This document shows, piece by piece, positions 57,092 through 64,000 of a stretch of 64,000 bases of DNA; the stretch's first letter is position 1; each line of letters starts with the position of its first letter. The translations under genes and the position numbers were made by a program. The notes under the pieces are model-generated. The model saw only the letters and a list, made by a program, of their open reading frames with translations, had not been told where the DNA came from and ran no database searches. Origin of the DNA: Martelella alba (GTDB taxonomy: Bacteria; Pseudomonadota; Alphaproteobacteria; Rhizobiales; Rhizobiaceae); contig NZ_VHLG01000009.1 of NCBI RefSeq assembly GCF_006516955.1, forward strand, positions 94,547 to 158,546, in the 5' to 3' direction.

Positions 57092-57649
57092 TTACTGGCG
57101 GAACGGGAAGTTGAACGCTTTCAGAAGCGTCCGGGCTTCGTCATCCGTCTTAGCCGTCGTGCAAACGATGATATCCATGCCCCACATCTGATCGACCTTG
57201 TCGTAGTCGATTTCAGGGAACACGATGTGTTCCTTGATGCCCATGGCGAAGTTGCCACGGCCGTCAAAGCTCTTCGGATTGAGACCACGGAAGTCGCGGA
57301 CGCGCGGCAGCGCGATCGTGACCAGGCGATCAAGGAATTCATACATGCGAACGCCGCGCAGGGTTACCTTGGCGCCAATCGGCATGTGCTCACGCACCTT
57401 GAAACCAGCAATCGAGTTGCGGGCATGCGTGATGATGGCCTTCTGGCCGGCAATCGCACTCAGATCAGCGGCAGCCGTCGCGGGCTTCTTCGAATCAGCC
57501 GTAGCTTCACCGACACCCATATTGATGACAACCTTGTCGATCTTCGGGATCTGCATTTCGTTGGCGTAGCTGAACGCCTCCTGCATGTCCTTGCGGATGC
57601 TTTCGAGGTACAGCGCCTTGAAACGCGGTACGTAGTTAACCTCAGCCAT
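57092..57649 (-). CDS. rplE: 50S ribosomal protein L5
   Basis: 185 residues; [42 protein letters not shown] and [23 protein letters not shown] are L5, a 5S rRNA-binding protein. Overlaps rplX by eight bases. Confidence 0.98.
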   Translation of the reverse strand: MAEVNYVPRFKALYLESIRKDMQEAFSYANEMQIPKIDKVVINMGVGEATADSKKPATAAADLSAIAGQKAIITHARNSIAGFKVREHMPIGAKVTLRGVRMYEFLDRLVTIALPRVRDFRGLNPKSFDGRGNFAMGIKEHIVFPEIDYDKVDQMWGMDIIVCTTAKTDDEARTLLKAFNFPFRQ

Positions 57650-57953
57650 CGATCACATCTCCCGAGCGCTTTGCGTAACGAACCTTCTTATCACCCTCAA
57701 GCTTGATACCGACGCGGGTCGGCTTGCCATCCTTGGGATCGGCAACAGCGAGGTTGGAAAGATGGATCGCAGCTTCCTTGGTGATGATGCCGGCTTCAGT
57801 CGTCTGTGTCTGACGCTGATGACGGCGCACCATGTTGATGCCAGAAACGACGGCGCGGTCTTCCTTCGGGAAAACCGACAGAACTTCGCCTGAACGGCCC
57901 TTGTCCTTGCCAGCGATAACGACGACCTTGTCGCCCTTTTTGATCTTCTGCAT
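57642..57953 (-). CDS. rplX: 50S ribosomal protein L24
   Basis: 103 residues; [43 protein letters not shown] is the KOW-containing L24 N-terminus. Confidence 0.98.
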   Translation of the reverse strand: MQKIKKGDKVVVIAGKDKGRSGEVLSVFPKEDRAVVSGINMVRRHQRQTQTTEAGIITKEAAIHLSNLAVADPKDGKPTRVGIKLEGDKKVRYAKRSGDVIDG

Positions 57954-57967
57954 TGTTCCGCGCTCCC

Positions 57968-58336
57968 TTACAGAACTTCAGGAGCGAGCGAGATGATCTT
58001 CATATGGCTCTTCGCGCGGAGCTCGCGCGGAACTGGCCCGAAGATACGCGTACCGATCGGCTCTTTGTTATTGTTGATCAGGACAGCTGCATTGCTGTCA
58101 AAACGGATGACGGAACCGTCAGCGCGGCGAATGTCCTTCGCGGTGCGCACGACTACGGCCTTCATCACATCGCCCTTCTTGACGCGACCGCGCGGAATAG
58201 CCTCCTTGACCGAAACGACGATAATATCGCCGATCGAGGCATACTTACGCTTGGAGCCGCCCAGAACCTTGATGCACATGACACGACGTGCGCCGGAATT
58301 ATCCGCCACGTCGAGGTTTGTTTGCATCTGAATCAT
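57968..58336 (-). CDS. rplN: 50S ribosomal protein L14
   Basis: 122 residues, family length; [33 protein letters not shown] and [28 protein letters not shown] are L14. ATG at 58336 gives the standard N-terminus. Confidence 0.98.
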   Translation of the reverse strand: MIQMQTNLDVADNSGARRVMCIKVLGGSKRKYASIGDIIVVSVKEAIPRGRVKKGDVMKAVVVRTAKDIRRADGSVIRFDSNAAVLINNNKEPIGTRIFGPVPRELRAKSHMKIISLAPEVL

Positions 58337-58521
58337 ATCAGGTCGCCTTCTTGTTGTTACCGGACCGGTTGGGCACCTCACGCCCCCTAGCCCAGCTTAT
58401 GGACATGTCTCAAAGGAAAAGGCCGCCCATTGCTGGACGCCCTTTGCACTTTAGTCCGTGCTACATACAGATATTTCGCAACAACGCAAGAGCGCGTGGC
58501 GAAATACCCGCATAATTTGCC

Positions 58522-58758
58522 TTAAGCCTGGGCGGAAACCACCGTCCAGCGCTTGTCCTTGGAGATCGGTGCGCATTCTTCGATGAATACCGTGTCCCCA
58601 ATCTTGTACTGGTTCTCGGCGTCGTGGGCCTTATACTTCTTCGAACGGCGAACCGTCTTCTGAAGAAGCGGATGGGCAAAACGACGCTCAACCCGGACTA
58701 CAACCGTTTTATCGTTCTTGTCGCTAACGACAACGCCTTGCAGAATGCGTTTCGGCAT
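58522..58758 (-). CDS. rpsQ: 30S ribosomal protein S17
   Basis: 78 residues; [46 protein letters not shown] is S17. A 185-base gap to rplN follows, in which I see no gene. Confidence 0.98.
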   Translation of the reverse strand: MPKRILQGVVVSDKNDKTVVVRVERRFAHPLLQKTVRRSKKYKAHDAENQYKIGDTVFIEECAPISKDKRWTVVSAQA

Positions 58759-58773
58759 TTTCTTGTCGGTCCT

Positions 58774-58974
58774 TTAGGCCTTGGCTGATCCCGCCTTCTG
58801 GCGGGCAATGGTCTTCACACGCGCGATGTCACGACGCACTTCCTTGATGCGCGCCGTCTTTTCCAGCTGACCCGTCGCCTTCTGGAAGCGCAGGTTGAAC
58901 TGCTCTTTCTTCAGCTTTACGAGCTCATCCTTGAGCTGGTCTTCAGTCATCGCGTGAACGTCAGAGGTCTTCAT
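58774..58974 (-). CDS. rpmC: 50S ribosomal protein L29
   Basis: 66 residues; [44 protein letters not shown] is L29. ATG at 58974 has AAGGAG at good spacing; ATG at 58983 is too close to it. Confidence 0.97.
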   Translation of the reverse strand: MKTSDVHAMTEDQLKDELVKLKKEQFNLRFQKATGQLEKTARIKEVRRDIARVKTIARQKAGSAKA

Positions 58975-58986
58975 CTCATTCACTCC

Positions 58987-59400
58987 TTATTCGGCGATGC
59001 GCTGAACAAAACGCGTCTTTACCGAAAGCTTGGCTGCGCCGAGACGCAGAGCTTCACGCGCGATTTCTTCGCTGACGCCGTCGATTTCGAACATCATCCG
59101 GCCGGGCTTGACCTTGCAGGCCCAGTATTCGATGCCGCCCTTACCTTTACCCATACGAACTTCGGTCGGCTTCTTGGTGACCGGAACGTCGGGGAAAATG
59201 CGGATCCAAACACGACCGGCACGCTTCATGTGACGGGTGATCGCGCGGCGGGCCGCTTCAATCTCACGTGCATTGACGCGATTCGGTTCCTGCGCCTTCA
59301 GCCCATACTCACCGAAAGCCAGCTCCGCACCGCCCTTGGCGACGCCCTTGATGCGTCCCTTGAACTGTTTGCGGAACTTTGTACGCTTTGGCTGCAACAT
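58987..59400 (-). CDS. rplP: 50S ribosomal protein L16
   Basis: 137 residues; [24 protein letters not shown] and [27 protein letters not shown] are L16. Confidence 0.98.
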   Translation of the reverse strand: MLQPKRTKFRKQFKGRIKGVAKGGAELAFGEYGLKAQEPNRVNAREIEAARRAITRHMKRAGRVWIRIFPDVPVTKKPTEVRMGKGKGGIEYWACKVKPGRMMFEIDGVSEEIAREALRLGAAKLSVKTRFVQRIAE

Positions 59401-59439
59401 TTTTATCTATCTCCGAACTTGGCGGACGCCTGAAATGAA

Positions 59440-60156
59440 TCAGGCGTTCTCGCGGCGGCGATGCTGGTTGCCGCTGTTACCCTTGTTGTCGCCTTCCAGC
59501 GCGCGACGCTCGGAGGCCATGGGATCATGCTCAAGGATTTCACCCTTGAAGATCCAGACCTTAATGCCGCAGACACCATAAGCGGTTTCGGCTTCGGCCG
59601 TACCGTAATCGATGTCGGCGCGCAGCGTGTGAAGCGGAACGCGGCCTTCGCGGTACCACTCCGTGCGGGCAATTTCTGCACCGCCAAGACGGCCGCCGCA
59701 GGTGATCTTGATGCCTTCGGCGCCAAGACGGATGGCCGACTGCACGGCGCGCTTCATGGCGCGACGGAATGCAACGCGGCGTTCCAGCTGCTGGGCGATC
59801 GACTGTGCAACCAGGGTCGCATCGGTTTCGGGCTTGCGAACTTCAACAATGTTGAGGTGCATTTCCGAATCCGTCATCGTCGACAGCTTGCGGCGCAGCT
59901 TTTCGATGTCTGCGCCCTTCTTGCCGATGATGAGGCCCGGGCGGGCCGAGTGGATCGTGACGCGGCACTTCTTGTGCGGGCGCTCGATAACCACCTTGGC
60001 GATACCGGCCTGCTTGAGTTCCTTGACCAGGTAGGCCCGGATCTTCAAGTCTTCATGCAGCAGCTTGCCATATTCATGGTTGTCGGCGAACCAACGGCTG
60101 TCCCAGGTACGGTTGATGCCGAGACGGAAACCGATCGGATTAATCTTCTGACCCAT
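59440..60156 (-). CDS. rpsC: 30S ribosomal protein S3
   Basis: 238 residues; [26 protein letters not shown]-domain [15 protein letters not shown] and [20 protein letters not shown] are S3. ATG overlaps the rplV stop by one base. Confidence 0.98.
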   Translation of the reverse strand: MGQKINPIGFRLGINRTWDSRWFADNHEYGKLLHEDLKIRAYLVKELKQAGIAKVVIERPHKKCRVTIHSARPGLIIGKKGADIEKLRRKLSTMTDSEMHLNIVEVRKPETDATLVAQSIAQQLERRVAFRRAMKRAVQSAIRLGAEGIKITCGGRLGGAEIARTEWYREGRVPLHTLRADIDYGTAEAETAYGVCGIKVWIFKGEILEHDPMASERRALEGDNKGNSGNQHRRRENA

Positions 60157-60539
60157 CAGGCGGCCTCCTCTTCGACTTCACGAACAACGATCGTCAGGTG
60201 TGAGAAAGGCTTCTCAACACGCGATGCGCGGCCGCGGCCACGAGCGTGGAAGCGCTTCATCACCATCGACTTGCCGACATAGGCTTCGGCGACGACCAGC
60301 TGGTCAACGTCGAGATCGTGGTTGTTTTCAGCGTTCGCAATGGCCGATTCAAGAGTCTTCTTGACGGTCTCTGCGATGCGCTTGCGCGAGAATTCCAGAT
60401 CGGCCAGAGCCCGGTCAACCTTCTTACCGCGGATCAAAGCGGCGACGAGGTTGAGCTTCTGGGGGCTGATGCGGATCGAACGCGCAACAGCCTGAGCTTC
60501 ATTTTCCTTGAGCCGGCGTTCGGCTTTTGCCTTGCCCAT
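60156..60539 (-). CDS. rplV: 50S ribosomal protein L22
   Basis: 127 residues; [35 protein letters not shown] and [20 protein letters not shown] are L22, lining the exit tunnel. Confidence 0.98.
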   Translation of the reverse strand: MGKAKAERRLKENEAQAVARSIRISPQKLNLVAALIRGKKVDRALADLEFSRKRIAETVKKTLESAIANAENNHDLDVDQLVVAEAYVGKSMVMKRFHARGRGRASRVEKPFSHLTIVVREVEEEAA

Positions 60540-60541
60540 TA

Positions 60542-60820
60542 TTACTTCCTCTTCGCCTTCTTGTCGGCGCCGTGACCGTAATAGGTCCGGGTCGGCGCGA
60601 ATTCGCCGAACTTGTGACCGACCATCTCTTCCGATACGGATACCGGAATATGCTTGCTGCCATTATAGACACCAAAGGTCAGGCCGACGAACTGCGGCAT
60701 GATCGTGGAGCGACGGCTCCAGATCTTGATGACCTCATGGCGACCGCCTTCGCGAACCTTCTCAGCCTTCTTGAGAAGATAGCCGTCGACGAACGGTCCT
60801 TTCCACACTGAACGAGCCAT
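60542..60820 (-). CDS. rpsS: 30S ribosomal protein S19
   Basis: 92 residues; [22 protein letters not shown] and [39 protein letters not shown] are S19. Confidence 0.98.
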   Translation of the reverse strand: MARSVWKGPFVDGYLLKKAEKVREGGRHEVIKIWSRRSTIMPQFVGLTFGVYNGSKHIPVSVSEEMVGHKFGEFAPTRTYYGHGADKKAKRK

Positions 60821-60835
60821 TTCAGACTACCTCTC

Positions 60836-61672
60836 TTACTTCTTCTTCTGGTGACGCGAACGCATGATGAACTTGTCTGTCGACTTGTTCGAACGGGTCC
60901 GCTTGCCCTTGGTTGGCTTGCCCCACGGCGAAACCGGATGGCGACCACCGGAAGTACGGCCTTCACCACCACCATGCGGGTGGTCGATCGGGTTCATAAC
61001 AACGCCGCGAACATGCGGGCGCTTACCGCGCCAGCGCGAACGGCCGGCCTTGCCGTCATTCGTGTTCGAGTGGTCGGGGTTCGATACAGCACCGATCGAT
61101 GCAAGGCAAGAGCCCGGCACCAGGCGCTGTTCGCCCGAGTTCAGGCGCAGGATCGCCATGCCCTGGTCGCGACCGACCAACTGAGCATAGGTGCCTGCGG
61201 AGCGAGCGATCTGGCCACCCTTGCCCGGCTTCATTTCCACATTGTGGACGATGGAGCCGACCGGGATGAACTGCAGCGGCATCGCATTGCCCGGCTTGAC
61301 GTCAACAGCGCTTTCAGACGCGATGACCTTGTCGCCGACGGCGAGGCGCTGCGGCGCCAGGATGTAGGAAAGCTCACCGTCGCCATAGCTGACAAGTGCG
61401 ATGAAGGCGGAGCGATTCGGATCATATTCCAGACGCTCGACGGTGCCTTCAACTTCGAACTTGCGACGCTTGAAGTCGATGATGCGATAGGTCCGCTTGT
61501 GACCGCCGCCCTGGAAGCGAGCCGTCACACGACCATGGTTGTTGCGGCCGCCCTTGGACGATAGACCCTGGGTCAGGGCCTTGACCGGCTTGCCCTTGTA
61601 AAGCTCCGAACGCTCGACAATAACCAGCTGGCGCTGGCTCGGCGTTGTCGGATTGAAATGTTTCAATGCCAT
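60836..61672 (-). CDS. rplB: 50S ribosomal protein L2
   Basis: 278 residues; [31 protein letters not shown] and the peptidyl-transferase-centre region [30 protein letters not shown] are L2. Confidence 0.98.
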   Translation of the reverse strand: MALKHFNPTTPSQRQLVIVERSELYKGKPVKALTQGLSSKGGRNNHGRVTARFQGGGHKRTYRIIDFKRRKFEVEGTVERLEYDPNRSAFIALVSYGDGELSYILAPQRLAVGDKVIASESAVDVKPGNAMPLQFIPVGSIVHNVEMKPGKGGQIARSAGTYAQLVGRDQGMAILRLNSGEQRLVPGSCLASIGAVSNPDHSNTNDGKAGRSRWRGKRPHVRGVVMNPIDHPHGGGEGRTSGGRHPVSPWGKPTKGKRTRSNKSTDKFIMRSRHQKKK

Positions 61673-61713
61673 CTTTTCATTCCCTATTGGGTTTCTACCC
61701 TACCGGGCCTGGT

Positions 61714-62007
61714 TCAAACGCCGGTCGATACGTCGATGCTCTGACCTTCGGCCAGGGTGACGATCGCCTTCTTGACGTCCTTCTGCTTGCCGGTGAAACC
61801 CCGGAAGCGCTTGATCTTGCCCTTGCGCAGCAGCGTGTTAACAGCCTTCACCTTGACACCAAAGAGCGCTTCGACAGCGGCCTTGATCTCGGGCTTGCTA
61901 GCCGTCTTCGCAACGTTGAAGACAACCTGGTTATTATCCGAAACCAGAGTCGACTTCTCGGTAATGACCGGCGAAACGATCACGTCGTAATGGCGGATAT
62001 CGCTCAT
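61714..62007 (-). CDS. rplW: 50S ribosomal protein L23
   Basis: 97 residues; [54 protein letters not shown] is L23, the docking site for trigger factor and SRP. Overlaps rplD by four bases. Confidence 0.98.
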   Translation of the reverse strand: MSDIRHYDVIVSPVITEKSTLVSDNNQVVFNVAKTASKPEIKAAVEALFGVKVKAVNTLLRKGKIKRFRGFTGKQKDVKKAIVTLAEGQSIDVSTGV

Positions 62008-62624
62008 TTGAACCGCTCCTCCAGAGCTTCTACCGCAGCCTTGGAAAGAACGAGCTTGCCACGGCGCAGGATGTCGTAAACGTTGATGCCCTGAACCGGC
62101 AGAACATCGACATTCGGGATGTTGCGTGCTGCAAGGGCGAAGTTGCCATCGAGCTCGGCGCCACCGATGATCAGGGCGTTGTCGAGGCCGAGAGCGGCGA
62201 ACTTGCCGGAAAGCAGCTTGGTCTTGGCTTCGGCGGCGACCAGATCGTCAACAACGATCAGGCTTTCCGTCTTGGCCTTGGACGACAGAGCGTGCTTCAG
62301 GGCGAGAGCGCGGATCTTCTTCGGCAGATCATGCGAATGATCACGCGAAACCGGACCATGTGCTGCACCACCGCCGCGGAACTGCGGCGCACGTGCCGAA
62401 TGGTGACGTGCGTTACCAGTGCCCTTCTGGCGGTACATCTTTGCACCGGTGCGGGCGATATCGGCGCGGCCCTTGGCCTGGTGGGTACCCTGGCGCTTGG
62501 CGGCCAGCTGGTAGCGAACCATACGGGCAAGGATGTCTTCGCGCACTTCAAGGCCGAAGATCTCGTCCTTCAGGCTGACCGTACCGGCGTCCTTGCCTTC
62601 AAGTGTCTTAATAGTGAGATCCAT
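62004..62624 (-). CDS. rplD: 50S ribosomal protein L4
   Basis: 206 residues; [48 protein letters not shown] is the L4 tunnel-lining loop. In E. coli L4 autoregulates the S10 operon; no corresponding leader is recognisable here. Confidence 0.98.
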   Translation of the reverse strand: MDLTIKTLEGKDAGTVSLKDEIFGLEVREDILARMVRYQLAAKRQGTHQAKGRADIARTGAKMYRQKGTGNARHHSARAPQFRGGGAAHGPVSRDHSHDLPKKIRALALKHALSSKAKTESLIVVDDLVAAEAKTKLLSGKFAALGLDNALIIGGAELDGNFALAARNIPNVDVLPVQGINVYDILRRGKLVLSKAAVEALEERFK

Positions 62625-63319
62625 TATTCGGCTCCATTCGTTTCAGCGGCACGCAGGCCGGCCGGACGCGGGGCGTTTTCCGGAATGCCGGACTTGACGG
62701 CATCGCGGACTACGATCCAGGCACCCTTCGAACCGGGAACGGCGCCCTTGACCAGGATCAGACCGCGCTCGACATCCGTGCGGACGACTTCGAGGTTCTG
62801 CGTGGTGACGCGCGTCTGGCCCATGTGACCAGCCATCTTCTTGTTCTTGAAAACCTTGCCCGGGTCCTGGTTGGAACCGGTCGAACCATGCGAACGGTGC
62901 GAAACGGAAACACCGTGGGTCGCACGCAGACCACCAAAGTTGTGGCGCTTCATCGCACCGGCAAAGCCCTTACCAATCGTGGTGCCGGTTACGTCAACCA
63001 GCTGGCCCGACACGAAATGGTCAGCCGTCAGCTCGGAACCGACATCCAGAAGAAAATCTTCCGAAACGCGGAATTCAACAAGCTTGGCCTTGGGTTCAAC
63101 GGAAGCCTGCGCGAACTGACCGCGCTGCGCCTTCGTCGTGTTCTTCACCTTCGAACGACCTGCACCGAGCTGAACTGCGGTGTAGCCATTCTTATCCTTG
63201 GTACGCGTTGCGACGACCTGGCAGCCGTCCATTCGCAAAACTGTTACAGGGATGTGCTCTCCTGCGTCATTGAAGACGCGGGTCATTCCCACTTTCTGTG
63301 CTATCACACCTGAACGCAT
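62624..63319 (-). CDS. rplC: 50S ribosomal protein L3
   Basis: 231 residues; [40 protein letters not shown] and the loop [25 protein letters not shown] are L3. Overlaps rplD by one base. Confidence 0.98.
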   Translation of the reverse strand: MRSGVIAQKVGMTRVFNDAGEHIPVTVLRMDGCQVVATRTKDKNGYTAVQLGAGRSKVKNTTKAQRGQFAQASVEPKAKLVEFRVSEDFLLDVGSELTADHFVSGQLVDVTGTTIGKGFAGAMKRHNFGGLRATHGVSVSHRSHGSTGSNQDPGKVFKNKKMAGHMGQTRVTTQNLEVVRTDVERGLILVKGAVPGSKGAWIVVRDAVKSGIPENAPRPAGLRAAETNGAE

Positions 63320-63446
63320 CGGTTCATTCCTTATGGAGTTCCGGCGGGGGCTGAAAACCCTCGCGTGCCTCTCTTTGGGACATCATGTACGCCGCTTTGC
63401 TGCGCCTGAAGATTGGTCCCGTTCAATTGTCTCTAACTCTGAAGAA

Positions 63447-63755
63447 TCAGAGCCTGATTTCTACGTCCACGCCAGCTGCGAGATCCAGCTTCATCAGCGC
63501 GTCGACCGTCTGCGGGGTCGGATCGACAATGTCAAGAAGACGCTTGTGCGTGCGCATTTCAAACTGCTCACGGCTCTTCTTGTCGATATGCGGACCACGG
63601 TTCACGGTGAATTTCTCGATCCGGGTGGGAAGCGGAACCGGTCCGCGAACATTCGCGCCCGTACGCTTGGCCGTCGATACAATCTCACGCGTAGAGGCAT
63701 CGAGGATCCGGTGATCAAACGCCTTCAGGCGGATGCGGATGTTCTGGCCCTTCAT
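63447..63755 (-). CDS. rpsJ: 30S ribosomal protein S10
   Basis: 102 residues, family length; [34 protein letters not shown] and [47 protein letters not shown] are S10. ATG at 63755 gives the standard N-terminus. First gene after the tuf terminator. Confidence 0.98.
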   Translation of the reverse strand: MKGQNIRIRLKAFDHRILDASTREIVSTAKRTGANVRGPVPLPTRIEKFTVNRGPHIDKKSREQFEMRTHKRLLDIVDPTPQTVDALMKLDLAAGVDVEIRL

Positions 63756-63839
63756 GCGACTCGTCCTTGTTTGTTTTCGCGCCCTGTCATTCCTGGACAA
63801 GGCGCTTCGATTATTATTCCGACCCGGCTCTGCCGATTT

Positions 63840-63878
63840 TCAAAAATCTGTAGGGACATGAAAAACCCATGTCCCTAC
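63840..63878 (-). terminator. intrinsic terminator between tuf and rpsJ
   Basis: Perfect 11-bp stem GTAGGGACATG (63850-63860) / CATGTCCCTAC (63868-63878), 7-nt loop; on the minus strand followed by AGATTTTTGAAAA. This separates tuf from the S10 operon, which then needs readthrough or a promoter in the ~95 bases before rpsJ. Confidence 0.85.
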
Positions 63879-63910
63879 CATTCTCAAACGGCGCCTTGCG
63901 GTCTGCCGTA

Positions 63911-64000
63911 TTACTTGATGATCGAGGCGACGATGCCGGCGCCGACGGTGCGGCCGCCTTCGCGGATCGCGAAGCGCAGCTTTTCTTCCATCGCGATCGG
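63911..64000 (-). CDS. tuf: elongation factor Tu (C-terminal end, partial)
   Basis: The last 29 codons and stop are in the window: PIAMEEKLRFAIREGGRTV and GAGIVASIIK, the conserved EF-Tu C-terminus. The gene runs off the right edge. Its place upstream of rpsJ is the usual fusA-tuf-S10 order. Confidence 0.97.
   Translation of the reverse strand, partial: PIAMEEKLRFAIREGGRTVGAGIVASIIK

Noticed and set aside
1..64000. tRNA or rRNA genes, CRISPR arrays, intact insertion sequences
   Set aside because: No cloverleaf, T-loop consensus, regularly spaced repeats or transposase frame was seen; GTA-like genes and palindromic repeats are the only mobile-type features.

Overview
The window reads as chromosomal DNA of an alphaproteobacterium of the order Hyphomicrobiales (Rhizobiales). 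Several gene neighbourhoods point there: MucR, divK next to a pleD homologue followed by DUF3572 and dinB, the DUF1491 / peptidoglycan-binding / DUF5330 / sufE block, a gene transfer agent (GTA) packaging cluster, a class II nrdJ, and RIME-like palindromic repeats. The genus cannot be fixed from the sequence alone. I see no tRNA, rRNA, CRISPR array or intact insertion sequence.

Layout: 1-3.5 kb (minus strand) is the head end of a GTA or GTA-like prophage cluster (small terminase-like protein, large terminase, portal, start of the next gene). An unrelated Dabb-domain gene with its own terminator sits between terminase and portal. 3.7-4.7 kb holds an AhpD-like protein and a YcgN-type cysteine-cluster protein. 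4.9-10.1 kb is a five-gene branched-chain-amino-acid-type ABC importer; its leader carries three tandem hairpins with GGA-rich loops, the third enclosing the ribosome-binding site. 10.2-16 kb carries Rhizobiales envelope, sulfur and cell-cycle genes of poorly known function (DUF2336, DUF1491, peptidoglycan-binding protein, DUF5330, sufE, DUF6456, a stand-alone DnaA-domain-IV-like protein, mucR). 16.4-22.3 kb is a complete seven-gene Mrp-type cation/proton antiporter operon. 22.5-31 kb holds msrB, divK with a strongly degenerate PleD homologue, DUF3572-HAD-dinB, an amidase, wrbA, and a LysR regulator divergent from an F420-type reductase. 31-48.9 kb holds a CinA-type protein, a universal stress protein, gpt, nrdJ, a GIY-YIG protein, rarA-degP, an LprI-like secreted protein, ilvD, msrPQ, DoxX and DUF817. 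Three copies of an unusual repeat, each bracketed by copies of the upstream gene's terminator hairpin, lie in this stretch. 48.9-64 kb is the S10-spc-alpha ribosomal superoperon on the minus strand (tuf end, rpsJ to rplQ, with secY, adk and rpoA), punctuated by hairpins.

Functional themes are protein methionine-sulfoxide repair (msrB cytoplasmic, msrPQ periplasmic), nucleotide supply (NrdJ, probably under NrdR, plus Gpt and Adk), cell-cycle control (DivK and a pseudo-PleD) and translation/secretion. The observations most worth following are the terminator-bracketed repeat family, the triple GGA-loop leader, the pseudo-PleD, and the interrupted GTA cluster.
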